DNA of 64,000 nt from Macrolepiota albuminosa (GCA_027475525.1 JAMWFC010000131.1:248001-312000), one strand, 5' to 3'. Shown: positions 42,844 through 54,734, numbered from the stretch's first letter. Numbers and translations: made by a program. Notes: a model not told the origin generated them from the sequence alone.

Positions 42844-44617
42844 CTCCTGGCCAAAGCAATGCGGCGGAGGCTCCCTGGTGCACTTTAAGCTCCTAATAAT
42901 CATGGGAAATCGTGGCTAATCTCAGTTTTGTTCTTTCTTTCACAGAACCTTGTGGCAGGTCAGAGCTTGTTGTTTCACATTGGCGTCCTTCCACCTTGTA
43001 GCAAATATTGTAAAATTTATTTGTTTTGGTTTCCATTATCTATTCTGGCCTGGTGGCTGGTCCATACCTATACCCACTAAAACCCTGCATGCCACCCTCC
43101 ATAATCTACTGGGGCACCTGTCGTCCCTTGGCAGGATGTTCTGCCAGGTTTCTCTAACCAGTCTCTCATCTATGGCTTTCCTTCCTTGCCATCTTTCGTC
43201 AGAGGTGAGGCAGTCTAGTTTTAGCCTTTGCGAGATCCTTTTTATTCACTTATTTTTGATTTCACTGTCCGTGGGGGCCCTCTCCAGGTCCACCTCTCTA
43301 CCAATTTTCCACTTGCACCTTACTTTCCATATTAAATGAGCTGATTCTGAGATTATTATCTGATACATCCTTATTCCTGCTGCTGTCATCTTTCCACTTA
43401 CATACTTTGGGTGTATCATGTGGCTTTCCAGGATCTCCCTGAAAGTCAGCATATTCCACTCTATGCCATGTATTTGGCATATTTTGCAAGCTAGTTTCCA
43501 GACTTTTTCTTGTCCTGACCTCTTGCACTCAGTCAGGATGTGGTTCATGCTTTCCTCCACCTTGCAGGCATGGCACATGCCTCTGGGTTTGTAGCCTAGT
43601 ATTTTCTCCCAGTAGTCACCAATTTTGTTTGCGTTATGTGTTGCCTTCCACAGGAAGGCCCTCACTTCTTTTTTGAGGGTTTTGTTGCAAATTGCCTTCC
43701 ATATACCCTGGTTGGTTGGGAGTTTCCCATTTCTCTCCTTGACAGCCCACCTTATCCTGTCTAGGTTTATTGTCATGCCACTCCTGTATGGGGTTGTCTT
43801 TCCCTCAATTATTCCTCTATATAGGAGCAATTAGGTAGCTGTGCTCAGCTTCACTCCGGTTTTGTAGAGGCCCTGTATTGGAGTGGTGTCGATCTCAGAG
43901 TCAGGTTCCCTCTGTGTACCTATCTTTGCTAGCTCATCTGCACCTTCATTCTTCTCTAGGCTGCTGTGGCCCTTAACTTTTTTGAATAGTATTTGTCCTC
44001 TTCTTGCCCTTAGGTGGGATGCTACAAGGCAGATTGTGTCTTTGTTTTTCACGCCAATCCAGCTGTTCTCCTCATTTCTTTCTAGATATCTAGTTAGGCC
44101 ATCTATGGTGATTTGGGAGTCACTATTTATTATAAGGTGTATGTCCATTTCAGCACCTCTGACAGCTAGTAGGATTCCCATTATTTTGCCTGCATTGTTT
44201 GACTGATTCACTGTGCTGGGCAGCACAATAGCTATATTTCTTGGGTCGTCCTTTCCAAACCATGCCCCTGCTCCTGCATTTGCATCCTCACATCCATTAT
44301 TCATATAGGACCTGTCCGTGAACACTTCTGTCCTTTGTCTTGTTCCAGGTATCTCTTGCAGGGCCTCTGTTCTGTGCTCCTGTTTCTCTGCAAAGGCTCG
44401 GAAGCCTTTCCATAGTGAGTGTTTGGTTCTTATGTCTCTGTTAAATGGTGCGAGCTCATCTTCTATGTAGTCTAGGGGCACCTCTGTCATGCTCCTCTTG
44501 TGGGCACCAATTTTTGTCAAACTTGTCTAGCAGTTTTTGGGCTAGGACTCTGCATTGGTGGAGGTTTTTGCACACTCTTTCCCTGGCTTCCTTACAATGC
44601 CAGCACTTGCAGTTCCA
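42844..44617 (-). pseudogene. LINE (Tad-like) ORF2, 3' part: CCHC, RNase H, zf-RVT
   Basis: On the minus strand from 44617: CKCWHCKEARERVC and LHQC (cysteine motif after RT), then RNase H at 43831-44520 (VFTDRSYMNNG, INSDSQITIDGLTRYL, VKGHSSLEKNEGADELAKIG). The usual Glu is Lys (NNAGKIMGIL). The block 43246-43830 ends with the zf-RVT type motif MCHACKVEESMNHILTEC. The RT domain is absent; element E starts at the next base. The 3' end lies near 42850-42900; no poly(A) tail is evident. Confidence 0.8.
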
Positions 44618-44791
44618 TGTAACCATTGGTTACGAGCTAGAACAATCTTGTGTATATCACACAGTGCTGAATCAGACCGCAGTATGGGATTGACTAGAAC
44701 TAGAGTGAATACAAGATGTTGTCTTACATAATACTCTATTGAATGTATATAGCGTCGTTAACACTGGTAACATGTGTGACACTCTGTTACA
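44618..44791 (-). repeat. 3' LTR of element E (174 bp)
   Basis: Perfect TGTAAC...GTTACA ends. On the minus strand GGAGGGTA, a purine-rich primer, precedes it. The left flank is TTCCA within LINE ORF2. Confidence 0.75.
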
Positions 44792-44803
44792 TACCCTCCA
44801 ATG

Positions 44804-45133
44804 AGACCAAATACTCGGTCTTAGGAGAGGAGTTGAAGTGAAATGGAGGATGCACGGTAGTGCAAACAGTAGTCAAAGACACGCTTCGCGTTGCTGCAAA
44901 ATGTTAGGGTCATGTGCAAAGTAGTTGTGTCTTTCTGAACACAGAATCTTTCAGTCTCTTAGCAGACAGGTGCACATAAGATGCAAGCAGCCCAAAAATA
45001 TAAAATTCAAAATAAAACAAAAATAAGTGACTCCTCCTCTGAGTCCACTGTATATACACGCTACCCTGGAGTGCATGTCAGCCTAAATATATTGAGTGCT
45101 TTACTCAGCGTTACCTAAATAGAATATATGGGT
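44804..45133. other. Untranslated 3' region of element E
   Basis: No ORF or repeat recognised between the unknown ORF and the LTR. Confidence 0.5.
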
Positions 45134-47890
45134 CTATGACCCGTCCAATGGTGCTCCCATGACTGTGCCCGTCTCTGTCATCATTGACTCCTCCTCCAGT
45201 ACAACGTTAATCATGGGAGGGGGAGGCGCCAATTCCGTCCTTGGTGGAGTTATGGGCCCCTCAACTGCAGGCATGTCTACCACCATAGACTCAGTTAGTG
45301 TGACATTAATCGCTGAAGCAATGGTGGGTAGTGTACCATGCGCTGCCATGCGTTTTAGAAGATTGACCTGATTTGGGTCCATGCTGATAAGATAATAGAG
45401 GCCATTGGCCTCAGTGTTTTCAGGGAGACAACTTCCTTCATTGTGCTTGAACATCAGACAATAATGATTGTCTTTGGTCATCTCCTGCCATCCATCCCAT
45501 TGTGGGATTGTGGAAGGGGTGCTGTATTTGTTCAAGTGCTAGCTGTGCTCATCCTTGATTTGTCGGAAGATGTCCATAGACATTGTGGGGGCATGGAACT
45601 GCTGTTCCAGGAAGACCACTCTGTACGTATATGCATGGTCCACCCAGTTGGGTGGTATCCGGTTGTGTAACAAGACATGTAACGCATCATTGTCGGAGAA
45701 GTTCTGTGCAAAGTCATCTGGCACGTGAACTGGGTGGAGTTCCAGCTGTGGCCCTCTCTGGGGCTCAAATGGCTGGTCTGGAAACATGGTGTTATATGAG
45801 GCAATTGCCTCATGGTAAAGACCCAGGCAGGCTATGACTAGGGTCATGCACCGCACCATCATGGGCTTGGCTGCACTGTTAGCGCAGAGAGCTTGGCATA
45901 ATGCAAACCCAAAGAGGGTTTGCCGGTGCATGTGGTATGTGTGATCAACTGTGCAATGCCCTGATAGGTGTTCTCCAGCCTAGGATGACCAAAGACCAGC
46001 ACGTACTGCGCCAGCTGCTCCAGGTCAAACGGCGTGGCTGAGTCTTGAGCATGCATTATGTGCAGCATGGTGGAACCATCTTCTTTTGTGTGCAGATAGC
46101 GCCCCGGAATGTGTCGGCGCTCAACAAGTGCCAAGTCATCAGCCTCCTGCATTGGGCTGACGAGGTTCTGGTATTGAGGATTCCTCATCAGAAGCCTCAT
46201 TGTTCAGTCATGCAGAGACTTGTCTGTTTGCTGGGCAAACATCTGGAGCTCTGTGATGAGCAGGTACGTGGTAATTCTGTCATGTTGAGGGGCATGCAGG
46301 TTCAAATAGTACTTATAGAGCCGATCAAGCTCTAATGGAGTGCGGGGAAGACCGCAAGGGGAAAATTTGTAAATAACACTGGCCAGAATGCCAGCACAGT
46401 GCCCAGAAGAAAACTCATAAGCCGCTGCCCGATTGGCATCAGCTCCCAACAGCACAGCATTCAAATGATACAAATAATAGGTGCAGTGGCTAAGTGCTCC
46501 TCTGAAGCACAAGTTCATCTGCTCGATGTCGAGCAGGCCCCACACCTTCACCTCCAATCCATCGGGGATCTTCCCCAAAAACTCATCCTGGGCCTTATAT
46601 TTTAGGGCCTGCAGCTTTTTGGTGCAATTCACCTTTTTCTTTGCAATGCGCTTATTGCATGATACTTGTTGGAATTGGTCCACTGCCAATTCCCCTTCCT
46701 CCCCCTCCTCCTCATGCTCTGAGCTCAACTCTCCGTAGTTGCTCTTGTCAGACAAAGAAACAACTGGCGCTTTGCCTTTTCCAGGCATGGGCAGATTTTT
46801 TGAGGTCACCACCAGACTGTTCTATTGCTCTGGGGAGCAAGGGTTGGTGGTCAAGATGACCATGGGATTGTGTGCCTGCAGTGCAGGCACAGTAACGGGC
46901 AACAAAAATAACATCAAGACTTTCCCAGTGTTAGCAGAAATGCTGGCCGGAAACTCTATCACCTCCAGTTTGGAGGCATCGAGAGGCAGCTTGCAGCTGC
47001 AACGTTGACGTGAAGGCCCCGACTTGGCCAGGGCAGACGGTTTGAATGGTGGCTAGACCACCAGAGGGGCAGGCACGTTTTGCACCAGAGTTCTTCCTCC
47101 AGGCTCAGCGTGAGGGATGTTCTGCATGGGCGCTTGTGGCGCCACAGTGATGGATTTGGACCCCATAGGTGGGGCCCAAGACAATGCGGTTTCCTGCTGA
47201 CTCAGAGACAGTCCTGCCAGAGGCTCACTGACTGCAGCCAGTGACTCTGAGGAGGCCTAAGGGGCCAGGGCGATTAGCCACAATGACAAGGCCATGGGCT
47301 GAGCAGGCTGCTCAGGGTGCACTGATTGCACGGCTGATGGCATCCTAGCCTGTAGAGGGTTGACCAATCGAATGGGCTGATATTTGGCCCTCTTGACCTC
47401 AGCAGTCGATTCCTCAAAAGTAGACACTTTGCACTTAGATGCGTGTTCAATCTGTTCCAGTGCTGCGATGCACTGCCTCTTCATTAGCTTGATCTGATCG
47501 AGCAATCCCTCCATCACCATCACAGCCAAACTGTCCTGCAGGAAGGACGCAGTTGCAGGGACAGGCTGTCCTGCTGCTTCCAATCTGCTCAGGAGTGCGT
47601 TTGGCACTACTAACTCCTGTGCTTGTGGCACAGGTTCCACATACGACTCTGCCATGGGACTGATGGTGGCCCCATCACTGCACCCGCATACATCAGTATC
47701 AATGCAAACAAGCACGACAATGGTTCCTGGTAATAGCGCTCATGGCACGTGCTGTCCTCCGGGCGCTCATAGTGCCCTTCATCATTGACCTCCATCTTGT
47801 GTGAGTAGAGGGGCGTCTGATACAGGAGCAGTTCCTCATGGCCTGGATAGGCCACACCTGCTAACTGATACTGGCTCACCACCAGACATG
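45134..47890 (-). pseudogene. Unknown third ORF of element E (about 900 codons, interrupted)
   Basis: Same strand as pol, between integrase and the 3' LTR. Blocks in order: YQLAGVAYPGHEELLLYQTP; a coiled part (LLDQIKLMKRQCIAALEQIE); an acidic stretch (SSEHEEEGEEGELAVDQF) with a basic run (CNKRIAKKKVNCTKKL); IEQMNLCFRGALSHCTYYLY; HTKEDGSTMLHIMHAQDSAT; and HNRIPPNWVDHAYTYRVVFL; ending MGAPLDGS. Single stops separate them (near 47258, 47055, 46824, 46201, 45539). No known domain is recognised and no signal peptide or membrane segment is seen, so an envelope is unlikely. It could be a structural or gag-like accessory protein. Confidence 0.5.
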
Positions 47891-48239
47891 GCGGCTGCCT
47901 CTGGTGTGCAGGGTTGTTATCTCAAAATTGTATATTCGGGGGTCTCCCCCCTCTACTAGAGCCCTGCAGGCTCTGATCACTCTTTTGCAGCCCCCAATAG
48001 GCCATTATAAAGTGACATGTCAGCTACGTGTATTGGGACTGAGGAAAGAAAAGAGAAAAAACAATCTCCTAACTCTGCCAGTGGTGTAAACAACCACAAA
48101 TACACACCACCCGGTCTTTCACCGGCAATCATAGTTGCATAAACAGCAGCCACAATTAGTAGCCACCCAGTTAGTTACCAGCCATCAAAGTAGACTTTGT
48201 CCACATTCCACCACACGAGCGTTATGCACATTTTGCTAG

Positions 48240-48915
48240 CTATTGAGGGCGTTTCATGCTCTGCAGCTCTAGGTACCTGTCCATCGCTGCAAGATTTTTG
48301 CAGTTCACTAGCAGTTCCCAGGTAGTATCACCTAAGCTCCACCTTACCTTGAATTTGAGGTTTCCCCTTATCCACCAATGATCTATGAGGTCATTGACGA
48401 ACCATTCCTGGTCATCACCAGTTCCAAAGTCATACAGCTCCGGAGTTGAACAATTAGGAAAGAGCGCATCACTATTGGCTAAGTACGGTTGCAACAGCAA
48501 CACATGGAACTTAGGGACTATCCTGCGTGCTTGCAGTGCATGGGGCAGTTCCAACATGTATTTAGACATGCTCGGCTTGGCCTCAAGGACCCTATATGGT
48601 CCAATCCACTTTGGGCACAGCTTACTTGCTCTGCCTTTTGGCAAGTTCAAGTTCTTTGTTGAGAGGTACACTAGGCTCCCTTTTTCGAAGTCTGGATCAT
48701 CATGTCTGTGATTATTTGCATGTTTTGTCTGCCATACGTGCGATTCTATAATTGCATCATGAGCATCTGCTAAATTCTTTAGCGCATTGTGTGCAAACTG
48801 CATTACTCCAACATGAATAGCTTTGTCAGTGTGAAGTTCATGAATCATGGATGGCATATAGCCATTATTGAGTTCAAAGGGTGAATATCCTGTGGTTTCA
48901 GAAATGCTCGCATTT
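48240..48915 (-). pseudogene. pol: integrase C-terminal half and chromodomain-like end of element E
   Basis: TTGYSPFELNNGYMPSM continues the integrase core from 51005-51036 (RCLLIEFAIN), then DPDFEKGSLVYLSTKNLNLP, SKLCPKWIGPYRVLEA and RIVPKFHVLLLQPY (GPY/F module). A degenerate chromodomain follows: LKFKVRWSLGDTTWELLVN. Confidence 0.82.
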
Positions 48916-49827
48916 TGTCATGAACCACACCTACGCCACCCTGACCCCCCAGTAATTCCTGCCTGAAACCCCTCCTTTGAAACCCCCCAGCGCGCCTCTG
49001 GGACACATCGGGCCAAGACCAACTAGATCCGATGCCACCCCGACCAAGGCCAGCCTGGCCCTGCCTGATGCCCAGCCCCGGGTAAGACCCAAAGCCCCAC
49101 CAACGTGCCACGTGCCCCGGATGCCGCCCCAAGCCTCGATCGATCAAGCTCAGGGGCCGCCCCCACCTGACGCCGTCCTCCCAGCGCCACTCCCGAGCCT
49201 GGGCAATACACCGCAACCCATCTACACCCCTGGAGCCACATGGCCGCAGAGGACTTACACTCAGACAATACACCGCACGGGATGCACCACATGGAGGGGA
49301 GGGCACGGACCTTGCCCAGGGGACCCGGAGCTCACCTGGCACCTGGTACTTAACCTGCAGCTCATAGTATGTTACGGTAGTCTTGATATTGCTATAACTC
49401 TTGTCTCTATGCTTGTCATCTATCTACTTGTTAAATCTACTTGTTTTCCTCCAACTCAGTCTCCCAGTCTTAAGTCTCGCTTGTCTTTTTTTCCATCTCC
49501 TGGTCTCGGGTCACCCTTGCCCCTTTCCCTCAATATCTCTTCCACCTCCCAGCTGCGCCCCCACTTTGCCGTTGATAGGCTTCTACTCAGACTGAGCGCA
49601 TCAAGGGACATTATAGGCCAACCGACACTTGACATACTAAGGACTCTAGCAACCAGTTGGGAATATAGAGCAGCCCTAGCTCTGGCAACCTACTACAGGA
49701 CTTAGCCATTTACCCTAACCACTAGCTACCAGGCCTTCAGCACACTTCATTCACCTATCCCAAGGGCGAAGGAAGCTCATAACGTATAGCGCTAACACGA
49801 CGGTGGGAGAGGACTCTAACTAAACCC

Positions 49828-49981
49828 TGATCACTTCCAGAAGAAGCCAGCAGCAGGCACTGCCATTTGACGAGGCACTTCAATCAGAAGTCTAAAAGGA
49901 TCAATGATCACTTCCAGAAGAAGCCAGCAGCAGGCACTGCCATTTGACGAGGCACTTCAATCAGAAGTCTAAAAGGATCAA
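49828..49981. repeat. 77-bp tandem duplication 15
   Basis: Copies 49828-49904 and 49905-49981, in solo LTR A at 49573. Confidence 0.9.
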
Positions 49982-50087
49982 TGATGGCAGCACTGGATAT
50001 ACCTAAATCCGACATCTGGACCTGTCAGGAACTGATACAATGAGTAGCACTGACATTAGCACTCACGGTGTCTGTCGAAGATTTTCT

Positions 50088-50241
50088 GACCATACCCCGG
50101 AACAGCCTGGCCAATCAGAGTTATAATAAAAGTGAGCAGACTCATGCAATTCTAAGCCAATATAGACCATACCCCGGAACAGCCTGGCCAATCAGAGTTA
50201 TAATAAAAGTGAGCAGACTCATGCAATTCTAAGCCAATATA
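50088..50241. repeat. 77-bp tandem duplication 16
   Basis: Copies 50088-50164 and 50165-50241, in the same solo LTR A. Confidence 0.9.
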
Positions 50242-51004
50242 GAGTCGCTGCTGGTCGCCGTGGGTCATAACGCCGTTGGTCGCCGTCATCCATGTGCAAA
50301 AGGTTGCCGTTGACAGGTCGCCGTTAGAGGAAACCACAAGGAGAGGCGCTAGGAGGTAGCGCCGCAGATGGACTTGTATCTTGGCAAACACGGAAGCGCA
50401 TAGTATATAAAATAGCTACTTTACATGTATATAACAACGAATCGTAACCCCTTGAGCAGACAAGTTACACTTAGCATTCAAATCGCACTAGCTTCCTTTG
50501 ACTTCGTCACTAAGTCGGGTGCTAGCCTTGTCTATCTTGTCTTTGTCATTTATGGTGCCACCTATGGGCACAATACGCTGCGCTACTTGTCTTTTCTTTA
50601 ATATCTTTGCTTAAACTACGACGCTTACCGTCTGCCAGGTAGCCTCCAAAGCGCTATAATCTAGCACATCGTTTTATCACCTCCACTCAAGCACACCGGG
50701 ACCCTGTCAGGACTCCTCACAACTACGCATGCCAAGTGCTGGAGACAGCGTTGTACTGCGTATACGTCCAGCGCACCCAACCACAGTTGGCATCATCACC
50801 GTGTCTCGGACCCAGCCCAGGACTCCACCCCCACCAGCCTCACCTCCGACTCTCCGTGTACACCCCAGAACACCACCGGAGCCCTGCCAGCTATCTCTGG
50901 AGCACATCCCAGCCCCCCCGGAACTATCTGTAGACGTCGAGTCCGCCTAGTAAGGACCCGCTTGCAGTCAGAAGCCCCCATTGTCAGTGGAACCTGACAC
51001 ATTT

Positions 51005-51036
51005 ATCGCAAATTCAATGAGTAGACATCTATCCTT
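51005..51036 (-). pseudogene. pol: integrase fragment of element E and junction to LINE ORF2
   Basis: Reads DRCLLIEFAIN on the minus strand. Upstream the frame is LINE sequence (RTKENNPQTIHKD), so the junction is near 51036. Confidence 0.65.
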
Positions 51037-51940
51037 GTGGATGGTCTGGGGATTGTTCTCTTTTGTTCTGATTTTCTGTGTTGTCTCTGCCTTAGTCATG
51101 TATTCTATTCCAATGTCTTCTAATCTGTTTGTTAGGGCCTGATGTTCCAAATGGTATATCAGCATTGCATATCTACTGGGTCCTTGGTGTGGGATCTGTG
51201 GGTTTATTAGTTTTGTGCTGACTAGTGAGTGGTCAGTTTTCATTCCTGTTCTTGTTATTTTCCATTTGTGGCTGAATTTTGTCATTTTTCAGTGGATATA
51301 AATGTGGTCGATCCTCAACTGTATCAGTCTACCTTCTGCTTGGTAGGTGTAGTCTAGCTGTTGTGGGTTTTCTTCCCTCCACCCATCCACCATTTTGAAA
51401 AGGTCCTTTAGGCCTGTTAGGGCATGTACAGTTCCTTCTAGGTCATGTCAGGGGGGGAGGTGGTTGGCTGAGTCCTCTACTACGTTGAAGTCCCCCATCA
51501 TACATGTTGGTTTCCTTAGTCGCTTCCTCTCCCATATTTCTCTTAATTCTTTCCAGAAGCTTTGGTTTTCTTTGTCTTTGTTTGGGGTGTATACTGCTAG
51601 ACATCTCAGTTCCTTCTCTGCACACCATGGTAGGTTTACCATTATTGCTCTTCCCTTGACTATTTCTTCTAACTTGGCTTCCTTCCAGCATGTTGTTCCT
51701 TTGTTCATTACAATTGCAACCCCCATTCTATTAGGCATTGTTTCATCAATTGTGGAGAGTATATGTAATCTCTTGCCATAGACTTCGTTTAGCTTTCCTG
51801 GTTTTCTTCTGATAGGTGCATTTCTTACAGGGTTAAAATGTCAATCTTGCTTTTGAGCATCATTTGGTTCACCTCGCTCCATTTGTTGTAGGTTTCATCT
51901 GACCCGCCCTCTCTCATATTCAGAGATGCCACTTTTAGGC
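51037..51940 (-). pseudogene. LINE ORF2, 5' part: AP-type endonuclease
   Basis: RMGVAIVMNKGT, MMGDFNVVEDSANHLPP (the GDFN motif) and GMKTDHSLVSTKLI (the DH motif) mark an exonuclease-endonuclease-phosphatase fold used for target nicking. It ends in the linker RTKENNPQTIHKD where reverse transcriptase should follow. Confidence 0.8.
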
Positions 51941-54257
51941 CACCTTTCTTTGGTCTAGTAGTCTTATTCTTTTTGGGTCATTCATGTTGGCCTGTCTGTG
52001 TCTCAGTTTGGGTTCCCTTAGTGCTTCCACTGACCCCCTTTCTTGGGGTGTCGTCAATCTATTTGTGTCAACTGCAGGTTCTCTGCTGGCTGTTGTAGCC
52101 ATAGCCCATTGTGGGCTCCCATGTTCATTGCTGATCCAGAGTTCCTCGGAGGTGTGGTCTGCGGCTGGGTCAGCACTTCCTCCCCCTGATTTAGAGTAGT
52201 TGCCATTGACCTGTAAATCACCTGTGTTAGTTGTAAAATATATCTGTTCACTTATCATCATATTGTTAGTTGTTGGGGTGGGGGGGGTTGTCTTAGTCTT
52301 TCACTGTTCAGCAGGCATATGAATCAGTTCAGTTCTATTTCTATTGACGCATTCTTTGTAGGTGTGTAGGGGGGTCAGGAGTAGTTGGAGTGTGCTTTAC
52401 ACCCAGCTGCTGCCTCTCAACAATCTACCATGACCTCTGCTCCTATATGCATATGTGCCTCTGTACATCGCTCTCATGCCTCCTCTCATACCACCTGCAC
52501 ATGTGCGCTCCTTGCTTTTGTCAGCAAAGTCTGTTGTGCCCACTATAGTGCCTGGTCTGTTGGGTTTGTACCCTAGCCAGCCTAGCAGTCAGGAGAAGGG
52601 GCAGTTATATGAGTCGTGGTCTGCTGATTTACAGCCGGTGCAGCCTTTTTTAAAGCCTACTGTCTTAAATTGACAGGTCCTCATCTTCTTACGCAGGAGT
52701 TTATAGCCATCATTGTCATATCTGAGGTCTTCCACAAAGTAGATGTTCCGGCATCTGATCATATTTTCTCTCTGCTTGATCAGGAGGAAGGAGGCCCAGA
52801 TGTTGAAGGTTCGGTGTTCCGCCTCGTTGTGTGGCAGAGTGGCCTTAGCCTCAATGATCATGCAAATTTTGGGTGATGCTTGGAAGGATCTCTGCACTAG
52901 ATTTTGCACTAGATCCCTTGCTCATTCTGTGTCATTGTACCTCAGCCCTTTTATGGTCAGGATGTAGAGTTGTCATTGGGTGGTGTTTGGGAGGAAGAAC
53001 ACTGTGGCCTCTGGTGATGCAACAACTTTCAGGTCTGTCAGTCGTCTTGCATCTGCATGGGTTAGGCCTATTATGCATAGGTGGTATGGGTGGGGGAAAC
53101 AGTTGCTGTTTTTGGGGAGTAGGTCTTGTTCTGGGAAGATTACCGCTAGTGTTTTGTCATCCTGATTTTCCACTAGGTTCTTTATGACTTTTTTGATAGC
53201 ATCTTCCATTTTCGTTTTCCCAGCGACCATGGGCTCATATTTTGCTCTGTATAGACGTGCCTAGATAGTTGGTTCCTCCAGGTCCTTCCACTCGTTTAAT
53301 GTTTCTTGGGCTATGTTGTATGCTGGTGAGGCTGCCAGGTGGACCACTGGCCATCCTCCCAGTGGGGTAGCCATTTGTGGTTACATCATTCTCAGTTGTT
53401 TCAAACCATAATTCTTGGTCATCCACCTCACTCTCTCCTAACTCATCGTCCTCGACATCTGGTGAATGTGGGGGGGAGTAGATGTCCATTGGTGTCCCCC
53501 TGTCTTGGTAGTCTTGATCTGGCCACACCTCCTCATCTTTGCACACCCTTGGGAGTAGCAGGTTGTTGTTATCCCTGTGGTCGTGTTTGTCCTTGCTTTG
53601 CCTGTTCTCTGCCTCAGTGGCTGCCCTCTCTACTTCTTCTTGGACCTTCAGGGTCACTCTCAGTTTCGCTATAATGCTGCTTCCTATGGTGTTTACCTCA
53701 TCAGGCTCGTTTTCATTGCTCATTGGGGGATGGGAGGGGGTCAGGCTCAGGCAAGGTGTTTTGGCTTGTATACCGCATTTGTTCCTGCTTGCATCATTCC
53801 CTGTGTCGATTGCCAGCCTTTTAGGGTTTCTCTCCTTCAGCGGGGAGTCGGAGTGGGGCCTTTTGTTATTCGACTTCTAGAGTTTTTTGAGTTCTCGCTT
53901 TGCTCTTTTCTTGTTCTTTTTTGGTGTGACCATCTGCCACTCCTTCTCTGTCTGAGGGTTGGTCCCGAGGATGTGGTCGTCCTTTAGGAACCTAGCCATT
54001 CTATTTGTTGTGGTGCCATTACTTTTTTTGATCTCCAGTTGTTCCTGAATTGAGATTTCAGGTAGCTGGGACTGCATCATAAGTGGGGATGTTGCGGTGG
54101 GGAGTACATCCAGGGCTTGGTTACTCACGACAGGTGAGGCCGTTGGGGAAGACAGGGGGGAGGTCGACAGGGGGCGCCTAGTCCGCACTGGGGAGTGGGC
54201 AACTACTTCAGCGTACGAGCAGTTTGCTTTTGTGGGGCTGTTCATTGCGCTTTCCAT
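51941..54257 (-). pseudogene. LINE ORF1 (Tad-like gag-like protein), interrupted
   Basis: It starts MESAMNSPTKANCSYAEVVA, a usual beginning of fungal LINE ORF1. Ser/Pro-rich and acidic blocks follow. Downstream are FPHPYHLCIIGLTHADARRL and an RNA-binding end with CTGCKSADHDSYNCPF (CCHC). Stops near 53877, 53235, 52970 and 52588 interrupt it. ORF1 would coat the LINE RNA. Confidence 0.7.
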
Positions 54258-54560
54258 TTATGGGGTTTTGGATGAGGGTTATGTCTGGGATTGACTTTTC
54301 TCACTTTGGTGTGTGTATATATATATATATTTGGGGGGGGGGCCTCCCGCTTTTCCCCAGGGGCGCGTTCATTTCCTTCCAACAGTGTACAGATTACCTT
54401 GCCCTTGTGTTTCCCTTACTCCTAATACCCAGGGGGGGATGCTTCCATGCGGTTTGGCTAGGTAGTGGGGGTCTATAGTGTTCAATCGTCTAGTTCTCCT
54501 GACTCCTGACCATCTCACTCGCTCTTTGTGCTCGAGGGTCTTTTATGGGTAATCTTTATT
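54258..54560. other. LINE 5' region
   Basis: No ORF. A TA repeat at about 54318-54330 is followed by a G run. Confidence 0.45.
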
Positions 54561-54564
54561 ATAG

Positions 54565-54725
54565 TTGTAGCACTAAGTAAGTTTCTAGTCCTCAGTTCTC
54601 TAGAAAGAAACTCTGTTCCAACCTGTAGCACTAAGTAAGTTTCTAGTCTACAGGAGAGGATAAGTACCGGGATAATTAAGGACTAGTCGAATAACGCACC
54701 CTCAGTTCTCTAGAAAGAAACTGAG
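54565..54725 (+). repeat. Repeat shared with the LTR at 62478
   Basis: GTAGCACTAAGTAAGTTTCT occurs twice here (54567 and 54624) and twice at 62622-62700, with similar sequence between and after. It probably is a fragment of that LTR family. It ends in a hairpin (CCTCAGTT...AACTGAGG). Confidence 0.65.
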
Positions 54726-54734
54726 GGGTGGGGA

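Larger units (their letters stand above)
49573..50798 (+). repeat. Solo LTR A nested in solo LTR D
   Basis: TGATAGGCTTC...GGCATCATCA, flanked by CCGT (49569-49572 and 50799-50802). Two 77-bp tandem duplications (49828 and 50088) inflate it; about 1072 bp without them. Confidence 0.88.
48916..50999. repeat. Solo LTR D in the integrase of element E, itself holding solo LTR A
   Basis: It starts TGTCATGAACCACAC and ends GGAACCTGACA. CATTT flanks both sides (48911-48915 and 51000-51004), and the integrase frame rejoins exactly across it. Without LTR A it is about 855 bp, GC-rich. Confidence 0.85.
44618..51036 (-). mobile_element. Element E: truncated chromovirus inserted in the LINE
   Basis: Only the 3' part remains: integrase C-terminal half (51036-51005 and 48915-48240), a long unknown ORF (47890-45134), a 330-bp untranslated part and a short LTR (44618-44791). 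Its 5' LTR, gag, protease, RT and RNase H are missing, and on the right the integrase frame joins directly to LINE ORF2. Solo LTR D interrupts the integrase. Confidence 0.78.

Noticed and set aside
45134..47890. Third ORF of element E as a retroviral-type envelope
   Set aside because: No signal peptide, no membrane segment and no cleavage-site pattern are visible in the readable blocks.
54567..54650. Tandem repeat at 54.6 kb as another assembly overlap
   Set aside because: Spacing is 57 bp and the same arrangement recurs at 62.6 kb, so it is part of a repeat family.
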